From Gymnothorax reevesii (taxonomy: Eukaryota; Chordata; Actinopteri; Anguilliformes; Muraenidae), in NCBI GenBank assembly GCA_029721435.1, contig CM056586.1:68783679-68847678 (forward strand): a stretch of DNA of 64,000 bases. The letters are read 5' to 3'. Positions 1-15,200 of this stretch are shown here, in pieces (position 1 is the stretch's first letter; each line of letters opens with the position of its first letter). The translations under genes and the position numbers were made by a program. The notes beneath the pieces were generated by a model, which was not told where the DNA came from, made no database searches, and saw nothing but the letters and a program-made list of their open reading frames with translations.

Positions 1-38
1 AACATGTGTTCTGTATGTGCGCATGTTCTTGTATCCGC

Positions 39-110
39 GCACACGCGCACGCGCACGCACACCCACACCCACACGCACACGCACACGCACACGCACACGC
101 ACACGCACAA
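39..110. repeat. hexanucleotide microsatellite (GCACAC)n/(GCGCAC)n
   Basis: A run of GCGCAC and GCACAC hexamers. In transcript orientation it is a (GTGTGC)n tract that begins about 17 nt after the donor of tubgcp3 exon 19. ORFs across it on both strands are low-complexity artefacts. Confidence 0.95.
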
Positions 111-126
111 AGATCTCAGACTGTAC

Positions 127-258
127 CCTGTTGTTGGAGTCCAGCAGGCAGCGGGAGATGATGGTGTTGAGGAAGATCTCATGAGCAGCGATGATGTGAT
201 CCAGGTCCTGTGCCTGTTGCACTTTCTTCCACAGCTCATCCCACGAACACTCCAGGAC
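127..258 (-). CDS. tubgcp3: tubgcp3 exon 19 (last exon inside window)
   Basis: A 44-codon exon encoding [40 protein letters not shown] and SNNR. Acceptor is TGTGTAG and donor GTACAG. The remaining C-terminal exons lie off the left edge. Confidence 0.96.
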
Positions 259-3200
259 CTACACACAGATGAAGACATACAAATATATACACACAAGCAT
301 GCATAGATAGTATACACATTTCAAAACTTTTATTCATATAGGAAAGGTATTCATGGATTCAAATGACACAGAGTTGGGACACAAAGCACAGAGTGATGAC
401 TCGAACACCACAGGTCATTAGAGGCACACCCCACATCCATGCACAGCCACCAACAGTCACTGCTGACAGAGAATAATAACTTGCTCCCAGCGTGGACCAT
501 AATATGTCGTTCCTGCAAGTAGCAGATCTCATTACTCTAAACCGTGGGCATGGGAGAGGTGACCAAATACAAAAATCTGTAGCCCAGGTGGTTAAAGTTG
601 GGCTCAGTCTATTCTTTCAAGGCCCACGCAGCCCATTAGCAAATTCAAATTTTGCGATAATTCATGGTGGATAGTGATAACACCCCCCAGCCTAGTGAGG
701 GAAAAAACAAAAAAAAAAAAAAAACAAAAATGATTTTTAAAACCGCTCAGATATTCCCCAGCTTGTGTATGTAGGCCACTTCAAGACACACAGCTCGATT
801 TGTTTGGGCCAATTCATCGATGGCTTAGTAGTTAAAGGGAAAAAAAATCTCGATTCCACGCGCAGCCAAGATGATCGTCTCGCGCTATAAAGCCCCAGTC
901 CAGCCAGTGTGTGGGTCATTACTTGACTATGTAGCTCATGAATGCACATGACTGCCAAGCGTGAAAATTAAGTTCAGCCAATGTTTTCACGAATGGGACA
1001 GCCATATCCTCATTTATGACCAATAATTTTAACAGGGAATTACCCCGACTGGCTGAATCACTGGCAATTTTCTGCATTGCTAACAAGCTAAACATTGATA
1101 TACATTTCCTCTGATAGCAGTGCTGTATATATTGAATTTGCTGGGATGTGCAAACCCTGTACCCCATGCGAAGCACTGAAGGCTTTCCTGTGGAAACAGG
1201 AAAAATGAAGCGCCAAATATGAACCCCAAAACGTAACATGGAAAAGCTTAAAATGAAATACTTAAAAAGTGTAGGTAGAAAAACTTTTTGTGCTGTTGCA
1301 CTTAACCATTAGACATCTGACATTAGGAATTTTAAATTTTATATTTGTATTTTCCAGGCCCAATTGGCATTTTAAGCATTATCTTTTCCATTTGGCTTTT
1401 CAAGCAGTATGTAAATGAGGAGGCGTGCCCCAAACACTGGAGGGAGGGTTTGAAACGGCTGGGGCCCGGGACCATTTCACAGGGGAGCAGACTATTATTA
1501 GGTTTATCAGTGAACATTGCAAAATATAGTATTCACTAAGGACTGGATACGATATGGATCAGCTTGAAATGCAGATGTTAGAAAAAACTGCAAGGCACGC
1601 ACATCCCAACGCGAAAACTAGGCGCAGGACAGACAAGAATGCTCTGAACTCACGGACTCTAATCTATAATGCAGATGTTACCCGTATAATTTCATTTCGC
1701 ATGCGTCGACTGGGCTTAGCTGCACCAAATGACCTTCAATGATGCACCTAATGTTAATGATATGCATTATAAAGTTACACAACACGACGCCGTATCCCTC
1801 CGTTTTGTCAGTGAATTAGGAAAGTGGAAGCTGCTAGTTACAGTGACAATACACTTCATTTTTGAGCATGTTCACCCTGTTTATGGTTTTTTTGTACAAT
1901 CACGATGTCATGTGAAGGACAGAATGTGGTCTTTGGCCAAACATTGATTTAGTAATTTTAAAAAACACAGCTAAGTGTGTATGCCAATGAGAGGTTTCAG
2001 GCCGATAGCTGGCTAATCTGACTTCAGGGAAGTAATTCCGAGCGATCGTGTAATCTGTTCAATATGAATGCATACAGTCTACATGTAACCAATACATCTG
2101 ACATGAAAGTTCTCAATTATGGTTTCTGGCTAAAGCAAACACACATTTATCAATAACTTATACAGTACATATGGGCTCCCAACTAGCTACTGTATAGTCT
2201 GCAGTAAAACAAGTTGTTCCAGAAACGTTTCACAGCCAAACAATCTAAAAGAGCAGCAGTGCAGGAGAAACCTTCTCCGTATACGAGCAAACATGCGCGC
2301 ACGCGCACGCGCACGCGCACGCGCACGCACACGCACACGCACACGCACACGCACACGCACACGCACACGCACACGCACACGCACAGACACAGACACAGAC
2401 ACAGACACAGACACAGACACAGACACAGACACAGACACAGACACAGACACAGAGTTCCTGGAGATACCAAATAAATTCCAGACCCACCTCAAAAGTGATG
2501 TAATACTGCATCTGATGTATGAAATGGACCATTTCAGAGGCCAGGGTGTGACATTGATGCAGCACGCCAGACAGTTCTGCAGGGAGGGAAGGACTTTAAG
2601 GAGAGTTCCTTTAAAATATTTTACCAGAACAACCATCAGGAGCGCAGTGCAGGGGACCCGCTCTAGGTGGGGTGGAATGAACCTCAGGCTCACCGGGCAT
2701 GCTCTTCAGCAGCTTCGCATTACACATTTGACCTTTCCAGATGTCGGTCAGCGTGTACTCCATGCGCTTTGCCCTCCACAGGAAGTTGAAGACCCTCAGA
2801 TAGTGGCTCATGCACTCGCGTGTAAATACCTGTCACATGCAGACAGGAGAGCAAGTTACATACATAACAGGACACTTTCGTGTCAACTTTTAATTGCCAT
2901 CACTAGAGAAAAATCTAATTGAAAAGTATTCCAATTCATACTTCACTTTTTTATGTTAAAGGGATAAATTAAAAGCGACACACAAGCCGTCTGCACAACA
3001 GCAAGATGTTTGGGAGGGCCGTCTCAAGTCAAAACTTGGGTCAACAGTTTGCCAAACGGTAATAAAACTTCAAACTGGACAAGGTTCTATGGTCAGACGA
3101 GACCAGAAAGTTTCCCATTGTCATCCATTAGCATGGATAACGCAACAGAATTCAGTTATAACATGCGGCAGGAAGTTATTCAGCTTCACAAATGTAGGAA

Positions 3201-6200
3201 TGGCTGAAAGAAAATGGCGGATACAGTGTACAGTGCCGTGAAAAATTAACTGCCCTCTTCCTGATTTTGTCTATTTTTGCATATTTGTCACATTTAAATG
3301 TTTAAGATCATCAATCCAATTTTAGTATGCGACAAAGATAATCCGAGAAAACATTAAATGTAGTTTTAAAACATTTAGTATTGTTGAAGATATAAATATT
3401 TAAATTCATGGTAAGATTTTTGCTAATCTTTGAATAAATAGCTTTGGAAGGTTAACAACAGCAGCAGTTTTCATAGCGTCTTCAACCAATTTCAGTAGGA
3501 GCCAGCAGTGAGATCACTGATGAGCTTTTTTGGGCTAGGAAAAGACAGGAAGTGCACTGCACAAGCACACTGAAGTTTGGATACACGCTCTCACCGTGGC
3601 AATGGGTCCATCAACATGATAGTCTAGACTGAACACGTCCCAGCCCGTGTCACCTGCGGAGACCTGAGGGGGACAGGACAGACCTCAGTAAATCACAGCA
3701 CATCTCAGCCAGAGAAACAGACATAGGAGAGAAAATTCAAACACCAGAGAGATTCTGAGCGCACAGCATCTGCTTTAGTTTTCGGAGTCAATGCTAATGG
3801 CCAAGTACACCAAGGCTACGTCCGCTCTTATAGGTTCTCACTTTGAAATGCCGTTTTAAAACGAAAATGATCTCCGTCCAAACCTACGTATTAGCACTGT
3901 TTCATAAATTATCTCCATCCATACCAATACGCCTGAAAACGCATCACATTAACATTTCTCCCCTGGTTGTCAAGGATGGTAGTCATGGCTATAGTAACTA
4001 GTTTGTTTTCTTCCTTAAAATGGTCACGTGATGGAGGCAAGACGAATCAGCGAAAGATGCATCTGACTGATAAAACCTAATTCAGCAGTGAAAGTGGGTG
4101 TCCGCGTCATCGTTTTCAAATCTCTCTCTTTCTGCTCGTCCACACTACAATGCAGTCCCAGCGTTTTAAAACCAAAACGTTTTCAAATGTTTCAGTTTTA
4201 GGTGTTCGAAAATGCCGGAGTAGTGTGGACGCTAGGTGTAAACAGAGCAGTTCCGCGTTTTAAAATGAAGACTTATCAATCAGGCCTTTTTATGAAAGGC
4301 GCGCGATTGCGCATACGCGCCTCTGCGTGCCTAAAATTGCATTTTAGGTGCGCAAATAAATGCGTGCCTATCCATCAAAAAACGTTCAATTTCTGTGCGC
4401 CTAGCTATCCAAACTGCAGCGCCATCTAGACAGCATTTCCAAACTCTTTCGCATAACGCGCGAAGGCCCATGAGAAACAGTGTGTGGTTATGCGAGACTT
4501 CAACCAATGGAGCTGCGCGTTGCATCAAGCACTTAAACAGAGGGCATAAAACCCATTAAAAGTGTCAGAAAGGACAGGAAGGAGTGGGTAATGGAAGTAA
4601 AGATTAATTATGTTCATCATTCATATCACCTTAACTTTTCATGCAGGGTGCAGTTTGCGCACCTAAAATAGCATTTGAGCTGCATTAAAAAAAATCCGCA
4701 CCTAAGGCTGAAAAATTAAATTTACACGCGCAAATGTTTGCGCACCTTAAGATTTTTCAAGAAAAGGCCTGATCAATGTGTATGTAGCCTGAGGTGTTTC
4801 ACACCGGCATGCTCTGCTGCAAGCAGCACTGCGGTGGATGATGGCTCAAGAGCAGGGGGTGCGGGGGATCATACCTCCAGCAGCCGTACATCCAGCCTCT
4901 TCAGGATCTCTGGACTGTCGAACTGGGCATTGGTTGCCCTGACGGCCGTCTCCAGGATCCCGGTCAGGTTGTGTTGGTACAGCGTGGTAGCTGGGCGTGC
5001 CAGTTCAGGTCTGAGCAGAGATGGTAGCCAAAAAATAATTTTAAAAAATCAGTCACACTGATTTTAAAATGATGGAAAACTGCAGGGTCTGGTAATTTTA
5101 CACGTGCCAAGTAAAAAGAGCAAAGAAAACGATTGACTGCATGGTTATAAACCGCAGACCCCAGGGTCTCACCAGGAATAAGTTTAGCCCACTTATTATA
5201 CAATAACTAAAATGACTAGAAAAGCACTCAGAGAGCGCAGACCTCCGCCAGGGGGCAGCAAAACCCAAAAGCACGGCGATTGGAACTCCGGCCCATTGGA
5301 AAGACTTGAAATCTTGAACTTTGGCATATATCTCAGCAGTACTTTGGCCTAGATATGCCAAAATTTAATCACCTGTTCCTTGACTTAATACCCACCTTCT
5401 CTGAAAATTTCATTAAAATCTGTCGATAACTTTTTGAGTTATTTTGGAAACCAACAGACAAACAAACAAACCCAGGCAAAAACATAACCTCCTTGGCTGA
5501 GGTAACAAGATAGACAAAACTGAATGAGGGAACCAAGTGCAAAAACCTCATTAAATAGAGTGTTGCTGCTGCGCCTATCTAAAGTGCATCAAAGAAGTCT
5601 GAACACAGCATCACACAATTTGACTGGCCACCCAGGCTTGGCACTAAAGTGCTTAACTGACCTGTTTTTAACCTGTTTATCAGCCCACAAGAATGCTTCA
5701 TTCAGATGCAGGCTATATAGTTATTCCAAGAGTAGCCCAGAGTTTAACAGGTAACAGAGCATTCTCACGAGCCCCATTTCTGTGGAACAATCCACCAAAA
5801 TTTATAAGGGAGTCACACAAGATCACAACATTTAGGACCATTAAAATGGAACATTTTTGATCATGTTTATGAACAGTTTCAGTCTGGAGACGGGGCTGGA
5901 GGATGCTTGTGGCCATGGTGTTGTAGGGCAGAAACCTTTCCTTACTGTCACTTCTTAACAGCAGTGACTCCTCTCCTTTGGAGGGCGCTCTTGAGCAGTG
6001 GACTGAACCCCTAATCTCCCCCTGTTCTCAGTCACTGCTGCTACCCGCAGCCCTCTACGGTTGTTGGGGCAGCGTGCATATAGATGATGTCACCATAATC
6101 TAACACTGACACTGACTATGCCGTCGCTGCGATCTGACAGACTGCCCAAGAGCTGTTCAGTCAACATCATTGACAACGTCCGGTCTACGGCACTGCACCA

Positions 6201-9200
6201 ATCCAACGCCAAAATGCCACCTGTTTTTCAACATCGACAACGTACAGTCTATGACGCCACCTGAATACAGTACAGCATCGATTGGTTCTGAAGTGTGAAT
6301 TCTTGCGCCAACAGTGTATGGGACTGGACTGGCCACGATACACGTGCGAGGGTTTGGATAAGGAGCTTTTTCATAATATGGCAACATAAAGTTTGGACCC
6401 ATAACAAACACCCAAGAGACGCTGAATAGATTCCCAACAACTGACGGAGCTCATCAGCTCTCGAAAGCTACTCACTTGAGCAGATCCATCAGGTGTCGTA
6501 TGAAATCTCCCTGTCCCAGGAGCAGGTAGCGCCTCATCGCCTGCAGGTGCTCTAGCAGCAGATAGTTCCGGTTCAGGACGTCCAGCAGGTATTTGCTGGT
6601 GTCAAAATACGCAGCGTCGATCTTGCCCTGAAATCCCCCCTCCAGGTCTGAAAAGAGCTTGGTGGCTGAAAAACAGGAGTCAGAGTTAAAATAAAGTGAA
6701 GGTGGGGATCTGTAAATGTCACACGTCACACCAGCACAGAGTCACAGAGAGCATACAATATAGAACACATTCAGCCATGAACACACTCAGTGGAATAATC
6801 TCTACAGAAATACGCCAATTTTAATTTCAGCTTGCATTGGAACAGTACTACAGGCTTCACTGATCTATGAGCTCTCCTCTGCCATTTATGTGGATTTAGT
6901 AAAGTGGGTCCACCTTACCCCCGTCCACCCCCCCAAACCCCCATCTTTTACATTTTTACGTACATCTGTACGTCCAGGAAGGAAAGCTCATGTGAAATAT
7001 TTTTTATCCCTCACTTCTCCAACATGCCATTATTTTCCCTGATGTGAATTATCAAACAAATCACCAAATTGAGTGATAGGCACGCCAACCAGGTAAACCA
7101 CCCTTCATTGAAAAGTAAGAATCAGACTAAAATGTTAACAAATATTCAATGTCTTCGTCTTACAACAAAGACAAGCTACCGCTAACAATGAATGTTGCCA
7201 TCATGGTTGGGTTCAATTACTTTTTTCAATTACAATTACAGTAATTGTAATCAATTACTTTCGTAATTGTACATTTTTTATTTAATTTTTTTTTCCATCG
7301 AAAAGTAATTGTACATTCTCTCCTGAAAGTAAGTATAATTAGAATTACAATCAATTGTAATTGAAAAAAGTAATTGAACCCAACCCTGGTTACCATCATA
7401 GACGAATAACACTCACACAACAGATGAGTGAAAGAATAATCCAACCCGCACTTTGTTTGCTTTTCAAGTGCAAGAGTATAGAGCAAAATAAAAAATGTGA
7501 CATGTCCTCGAATTCTGGTGCTCACAGGGTCCTCTGCCATGGACTAGTTCACTGTGAATCGCATTTGTCAAATGACTGGCGCAGCCACGTGCTTAATGGC
7601 GTTTTTAAATGGCGCTGTATCTTTGGAAACACTGTTGATGAACTGCAAACATAGTTATCAGGGAAAATGTACCGTCTCGAGGCGAGTCTGTGGACTTTGG
7701 TGCAGATACCGTTTTCCCAGGCGGGGTTCGGTCATGGCACACCTGATGCAGAAAGTTGATTGACTTGCCAATGAGCAGAACCTGTATGAAGACAGAGAGG
7801 ATACAGTCGACTGTGACCAGAAAAGGAGAGTCATTACTGCATCAAGACACCACTCATCAAATGAGCGTATTCCCAATATAGAGAAAAAACTACTTTCATT
7901 TATTCAGCAATTTTACCGTTTCCAATCCACAAAAACTATATCAAAAAAGTTACGGGTCAAAACTCTCCCGTGAAAAAGAATGAATCATTTTAACACAAGG
8001 ATGACAAATCAGGTGAATATAAGCTGCACTGAATTGGGCCCAACAGTGAATAATAAAAATTGTACGTGAGGTCCACACGGATCTATTTTTACTGGCTAGC
8101 GAAGAAGCACCTTATTCGCCTGGTCCATCGTGATGAAGGATGGGATCATGGATTTCCGCAGCGTGTATTTATCATGCCACAAGCGGTCCGTCTTCACCGT
8201 AGGATCAGAGGCCACGAAAAACTACAGGGAAAAAAGAGCTGGGTTTATGACATCAACGGATGTATATGTACATACGCGCTTATATTATTCTTTCACGTGA
8301 TCCATAGCAATTAGTGTGTGTAATGGATGAGAAGGTACATCTGAAGTAATCATCTGAAAATTGCAATTCTCAAAGATGACAGTAACATCTTAAGCCACAA
8401 AAGGATATTCACAGTATCTGTACAGGAGACATAAAAAATTAAACTTTTCTGAAAACATGGAAGGAGGCCGGGTGCGGAACAGAATCTCTGACTAGACAAG
8501 GCAGCTGCGTTTGTTTAAGACCGTAGGTGCTAGCCTTTCCCGACTGACCAGAGCAGTGAATTAACCCGACTGTGGAGTGGGGAGGATGTTCTTTTAATGT
8601 GTTCATTACTGATTGGCCGGAACGGAGAACCTGCTCCCGACTGGGGAATCACCTCGTGGTACGTATCCTCCAGCTCGCCGTCGTAGATCCAGCGGTACAG
8701 GAAGTTGAGGATGGGGTGGGACACCAGGCGCAGGATGTGCTGCACCAGCGACCGCATGTAGGGGTCCCCCGTCTTCCCGTAGGCGTGAACTGCGGAGGCC
8801 AGTTCGCCTCCTTTCCGCCCTGAGAGAGGGAGAGGAGGATCCAAACGATGCCCAAAAACACACTGAAACCTCAACTGCTATAGGCATTAAGGGTCATGCT
8901 AGTCACTTCACTGCCACAGCTGTACCCTGGGGTGATATCTTACTAAAAAGTTACAACAGCTTCCAGTTATGACAGGATAATTTACCCAACTGGACCTCAC
9001 TAAACCCAGAGCACCACTAGATCATAAGTAAAGTACTGCATATCAGCTCTAATCATCATCGTGAAGCAGTGTGTGAATATACACTCTTCTTGGATGCACA
9101 CGGTTTTGTGAGCCGTTTCATGAGCTCGTGGAGACCTTGGCAGTAGTCCACAAGGGCTGCCAGGGTTTTTAGTCTGACTTTAGGGTCGTAGGTCCAGACC

Positions 9201-12200
9201 AGGATGCGCCGTAGAGTCAGGTTTCCCGTCGTCCCGATATTCACCCCCTGGTCATCCTCCAGCTGCAGCTGAGAAAAGCACACCCCGAATTATTAAGCCC
9301 AGCAAAAAACGATGGTTCTCATTGTGCATTTCTCATCATGAAAACGGAGAGGAGAGAGCAGGTGACAGCGCTGCAGGCGGCAGAGAGGAAACACACCTGA
9401 GAGTGCAGCACTGACAGCAGTCTGTAATACTCCTTCAGTTCCTGGTGCAGCGACGCACAGAAGCTCTGCAGAGAGAGGATCCGGTTTAACAGTGAGCGTG
9501 ATCACCTCATGGCCAAGCTTGAGTCTTTAAAAACACATGATGGAGCCTCGCTGCGGTGAGGTCGTCTCACCTGACCTACGAGGCCGAAGGCCCTGTCCAA
9601 ACTGCGGGCGTCTGTGTACTTCCTCACTTTATTATGGAGCCAGCCGAGTTCAGCCAGCCTACTGCTCGTGTCTCTGAGAGACCTGGAGAGAGGAATCTGA
9701 AGTACACACGCACGCACGCACGCACGCACACACACAGTTTCAAAATTGAAGGCCTACATTTGAGGATACCTCTCAACAAGTATCCTCAAAAGCTGCATGG
9801 TTATTACACAAAGTTTAACTCAAAATCTAATCCTGTGCAACATTCTGACCCCCCTGGCCATTTGTTACTTCAACTGATGTCATTTCACTGAGCGTAATTG
9901 TTGCCATCGGGACAAATTGCAAACTGATGATGGGGGCACTTGATTAGCAAATGCATGCAAACAAATCAGACATGACAAACCTCAAACTGGACTTGCAAAA
10001 TTACTTTAAATCAGAGTAAGCAGCCAAAAGCCAGGCCTCAGGTAACTGTCTCAGTGTGTCAGGTAAGGTTTCTTGAATTATCTTATTATTTTACAACAGA
10101 GGAATCATCGCTTTGCACAGCACTTCTTCTCCAGGACATCCCTGGCCAAGACCACAACAAACAACCTTCTCACACATTAACTCCGTCCGGTAGATATCAA
10201 ATCTGCCCAATTATTACAGCTCCATATTCCGAGTGTAAGCATTACAGACACAAGCTTAAAACAGATGAACCGAAGCAAGACATCAAAGCAATGAACAATA
10301 TTCACATCTGTTTATGAGTTAAACATAAAAAGGGGGAAACTGCAAAAGATGTAGGTGAAACTGCAACAATTAGGTTTCGTTTTAGTTTGTTATGAATTCC
10401 TGAGTCAAAAATATACAACATATGGCCACATGGCAGCCTTGTCGCTGACATGTCATTTGACAAGAAATTTCTTGATCGTCAATAAATCAGAGATCTTCTC
10501 CATATCACCATTGATCCACAAATCAAAAATGAAAAGAATCCAACAAAAATTGAAGTCTGTAGAGTGAGAACAATAAATCGTGGACGGAGCGAGGGATGGA
10601 CAGGGGCGATCACAATATACACCCATCTGGTGGAGTGGCCACATTATATATATAAAAAAATAAATAAAAAAATCATGTACTTCCTGGCTCACATACTCAT
10701 TCACCACAATCTATCTAAATATGGCTTAAATTTGCATTTTTCTACATCCATAAATTCATTGTTGTATCAATCATTTTCATATAGTTTGAAAGTAACAGTG
10801 GCCAACTTTTTTGCCAAAATTTGCCTTTTGTTTTCTAATTTTCAATTGTGGGAACAGACATTCATGTAGGTCAGAAAAAGAAAGGAACGTACCTTTTCAT
10901 CAATTTTAAAGCAGTTAGCTTGGCTGCACATTTTGATGCACTTGCCATCAATTCCCTGAAGGACGTACAGAATGTCTCTGACGAGGGCAGCTTCACTGAT
11001 GTCCGCTGTCCGCAGGGAGAGGAACAGAACATGACATGGTGAGGTAGGATCATAACCACCGAGAAATGACAACTCAAAAACTCACCGGAGTCAACAAGAA
11101 AGGAGCAATCAACCCTTAGAGCGCTGAAATAAATGTCAAAAAATTATAAATCATCTTGTCCCCTTGAAAACCCATCATGTGGCAACTTGTTTAAAGGAGC
11201 TCCCTGGCAGGAGCTTTTTTAAGCAAGTTGCCACACGATAAGTTTCCAACGGCTTCGAATTTGATATCTTACATCATTGAGCATCACCATCTGCATTTAT
11301 CTCCAAGGGCTAACAGACGGGACAAAAAGGTACTATTACAGACAGGATATTCAATACATAAAGCAAAATCCAGAAACCCGTTAGATCGTGACACTGGCAT
11401 ATCATTAGATTAATATTTTACAATGACATCCAAAAATACAAGACATGCCTGCAGAGAGGGATGTGGAGCCGAACTGAAATGGCTTCCTAAACGAGACAAC
11501 CAAACGAGACATCAATACAGGATCTGGGCCAAAAAGTCAATAATAAAATTTTTTTAATTTTCTGGTCAAAAATAAATGTGTTGAGGTTACATAAGGTAGT
11601 AAAAATAATGCCTTGTTAATAATCACAAACGAGTAAACCAGTGGTCCAAACCCTGGGTAGTTTTAGTGCATTTCAAAACAAGATGACAGTATCATCACTA
11701 TCCATAACTCAGTAAAAAAAAAACAAAAAAAAAAAAGTTTCTACATCCATGTTCAATATCAATGTAGATCATGATTAGCTTATTAAGCATAGAAAATTTA
11801 ATGCATCTAGGTCTAATAGTGTCAGAGAAATCTTCTCCCCATTGTGGCCCGGACGGACGCACGGACCCCAATCCAATATCCCCCCTCGCACTTTGTAGCA
11901 GGGAATAATAATCATTCAGGGAGTGTAAATTCTGGGTATTAAGTAGCCAGTGCGGGCAGCTGCACTCCACGCAGTTGGCCATCTAGGTCTCGACAGCACC
12001 AGAGGCGAGAGTTTCAGTAGATCTCGTCTGAAATATCTTCAAAACATCCACCATTGACGGCCACAACCAAGAAAACGCGCAGCATGAAACATTCCAGCAA
12101 AGACAACATGAAAAAAATACATTAGTTTCAGATACGTACTGTGTGTTCCAGGTCCATCATGAAATGTTAATTTTTTTGCCTCAATATCACAACAGCCCAG

Positions 12201-15200
12201 AAGTTAGTCTAGAAAAGCTCTAAACATGTGTGCACTTGCCTATGACATATCCCTGCAGGTTATAGCATTTGACAAATTCAGATTTGCCCCACTAGTTTTG
12301 CCCAAAGACAATCCCTACCCTGCAGGTACACACCATTGCTCTCCCCATCAGTCCGCTGCCGATGTGTGTTTCGAGCAGCCTGGGTAACGGGCTGAAGCCG
12401 GTCGCGTGCATTCGGAGCAGGAGACTGACAGGCAGTGGGTAGCAGGTTCCATGCAAGGAGGGGCCCCATTGGCTGACGAAGAGAGTCCGCAGCAGTCTGG
12501 TGCCTGGAGATTGGAAATGCACATTAGACTGACTGGAGACCATTACATTTGAAAGCATTACATAAATGAACATACTCATAATATTACAATCCATTTTGTG
12601 TCTCTTTGTTTCTTTTTTTTTTTCCCCTTTAAATTTTGTTTTAATAAATTTGGCATCCTCTATCCCACCCCAATCTGGAATGCCAAATTCGAGAACTATG
12701 TACAAGTCTTGCTCGTATGCGACCCCATGCTGCCAACTCACACATGCCTATCAGCCATTGCCTCATTACACTTATCGTTCGAAACTTCGCAAGTTCAGAA
12801 CAAGGGCGGAGGATACCTGAACATGAGCAAGCTCAGAATCTCACTGACGAGCGCCCGGCTTGTCAACAGGAGGCACTTGAGCAACGAACAAAGCAACCAT
12901 CTTTAGGTTGCTAGAAGTCCCTCCCAATTTGCATCCCTGCAGCGCGTAGCCTGCTTTGAAAAAGCTGCCGACTACTGCCGGCTGGTACCGGGGGTCGAAC
13001 CCACGCCGTAGTAGTCACTACTGCCCCGCAAATCGGGCACCATAACAAAGTGAGCGATCCCGGCAGCACATACTACAATCCATTTGCATCATACTTCAGT
13101 TCTCCATTCTTGATTATTGTACCAACGGCAGGGTGAGAAATTAGCACCAGAATAGGGCAGACTAGGGCTGACCCCATTAAGCTGACTGGTCAATTGGTTG
13201 ATGGGCTGTTAGTCACCAAAGATTCATGTTGAGCAATTGCGTAAATATTCCATATCCATACAACAATCCGTTCTGGGTGCTGCAAGTACGACAGTGATGG
13301 TCCTTCACTCTTAACTGGGCCCAATTATAGAGTTAATAAGGTAATGTTAATGGTGTGAATAATTCAACAAAACTAATAAAAACAACATTTTACAACAAAT
13401 GTTTTCCTCAAAGGAGAACTTCGGTGTGAAATTGACTTGGGGTGTATTGAAACAGGATAATGAGTACTAAATTTAGTCAAACACCCCACCTCCGTACGCA
13501 CCCAACATTTTGAAATGCATGGCTTTTTAGCCAAAAGCAGGGACCATTGACCTGGCTGGCTTGAGCAAAAATAGCAACGATGCTACTATATGTTATGTTT
13601 GCTCATTTCTCGCATCTTTTCACAATCATGATAAAGTGTGCAATGGATGCGTTACGTGCACAACAAATGAAGCCAACTATAAGTACTCAGTTTCATGCTT
13701 GATCATGGTCGCTTCGGAAAGTCCTGCAACAAATGCACATCAATAGAAGTGTCAGTTTCATTACTATTAGGGGTTAATTTTTGACATTACTTAAGTGGCA
13801 AAGGGGCAATATTTATGCACGGCTCGCTTACGATGAGAAATGTAACAAGGAATTGAGTGCTTCTGCGACTGCGGGGAAAAAAAAGATGACAATAAGTTTT
13901 TTTAAGTGATTTTTATTCAGAAATAAGCATGTTTAAATTGTGTTGTGGCTTTGCCTCAGGCAGTCCAGCTGAAGCAATTACAGGAGTAATTCTGTGACCT
14001 GCCAGGGTGAATGGGTGCATTACAACTTTGTTGTAATTTCACTAAGTGAATTTCCAAATATTTTGTTAATACAAACCAAAAACCAGTGAAGTTGGCATGT
14101 TCTGTAAATCGTAAATAAAAACAGAATACAATAATTTGCAAATCCTTTTCAACCTATATTCAATTGAATAGACTGCAAAGACAAGTTACTTAATGTTCAA
14201 ACAGGTAAAATTTTTTTGCCAATATTAGCTCATTTGGAATTTGATGCCTGCAACGTGTTTCAAAAAAGCTGGCACTAGTGGCAAAAAAGACAGAGTTGAG
14301 GAATGCTCATCAAACACTTATTTGGAACATCCAACAGGTGAACGGTCGAATTGGGAACAGGTGGGTGCCATGATTGGATATAAAAGCAGCTTGCCTGAAG
14401 TGCTCAGTCATTCACAAACAAGGATGGGGCGAGGGTCACCACTTAGCAAACAAATGTGTGAGCTGATTGTCGAACAGTTTAAAAACAACATTCCTCAGCG
14501 AGCTATTGCAAGAAATTTAGGGATTTCATCATCTACGGTCCGTAATATCGTCAAAAGGTTCAGAGAATCTGGAGAAATCACTGCACGCAAGCGACAAGGT
14601 CGAAAACCAACATTGAATGCCCGTGACCTTCGATCCCTCAGGCGGTACTGCATCGAAAATCGACATCAGTGTGTAATGGACATCACCACATGGGCTCAGG
14701 AACACTTCAGAAAACCACTGTCAGTAACTGCAGTTCGTCACTACAGCTGCAAGTGCAAGTTAAAACTCTACAATGCAAAGCGAAAGCCTTTTATCAACAG
14801 CACCCAGAAACGCCGCCGGCTTCGCTTGGCCCAAGCTCATCTAAGATGGACATCTAAGTGGAAAAGTGTTCTGTGGTCTGATGAGTCCACATTTGAAATT
14901 GTTTTTGGAAACTGTGGACGTCCTGTCCTCCGGACCAAAGAGGAAAAGAACCATCCGGACTGTTATAGGCGCAAAGTTCAAAAGCCAGCATCTGTGATGG
15001 TATGGGGGTGTATTATTGCCCAAGGCATGGGCAACTTACACATATGTGAAGGCACCATTAATGCTGAAAAGTACATACAGGTTTTGGAGCAACATATGTT
15101 GCCATCCATCAACGTCTTTTTCATGGACGCCCCTGCTTATTTCAGCAAGACAATGCCAAGCCACATTCTGCACGTGTTACAACAGCATGGCTCCGTAGTA

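Noticed and set aside
2187..2922. Long open frames (up to 209 codons) across the hexamer array on both strands
   Set aside because: They are translations of the microsatellite (Arg-Thr, Cys-Val or Thr-Asp repeats). The real coding content is tubgcp3 exons 17 and 18 on the minus strand.
3060..3140. TTCTATGGTCAGACGAGACC, similar to the WSDE region of a Tc1 transposase
   Set aside because: Too short and isolated to call an element.
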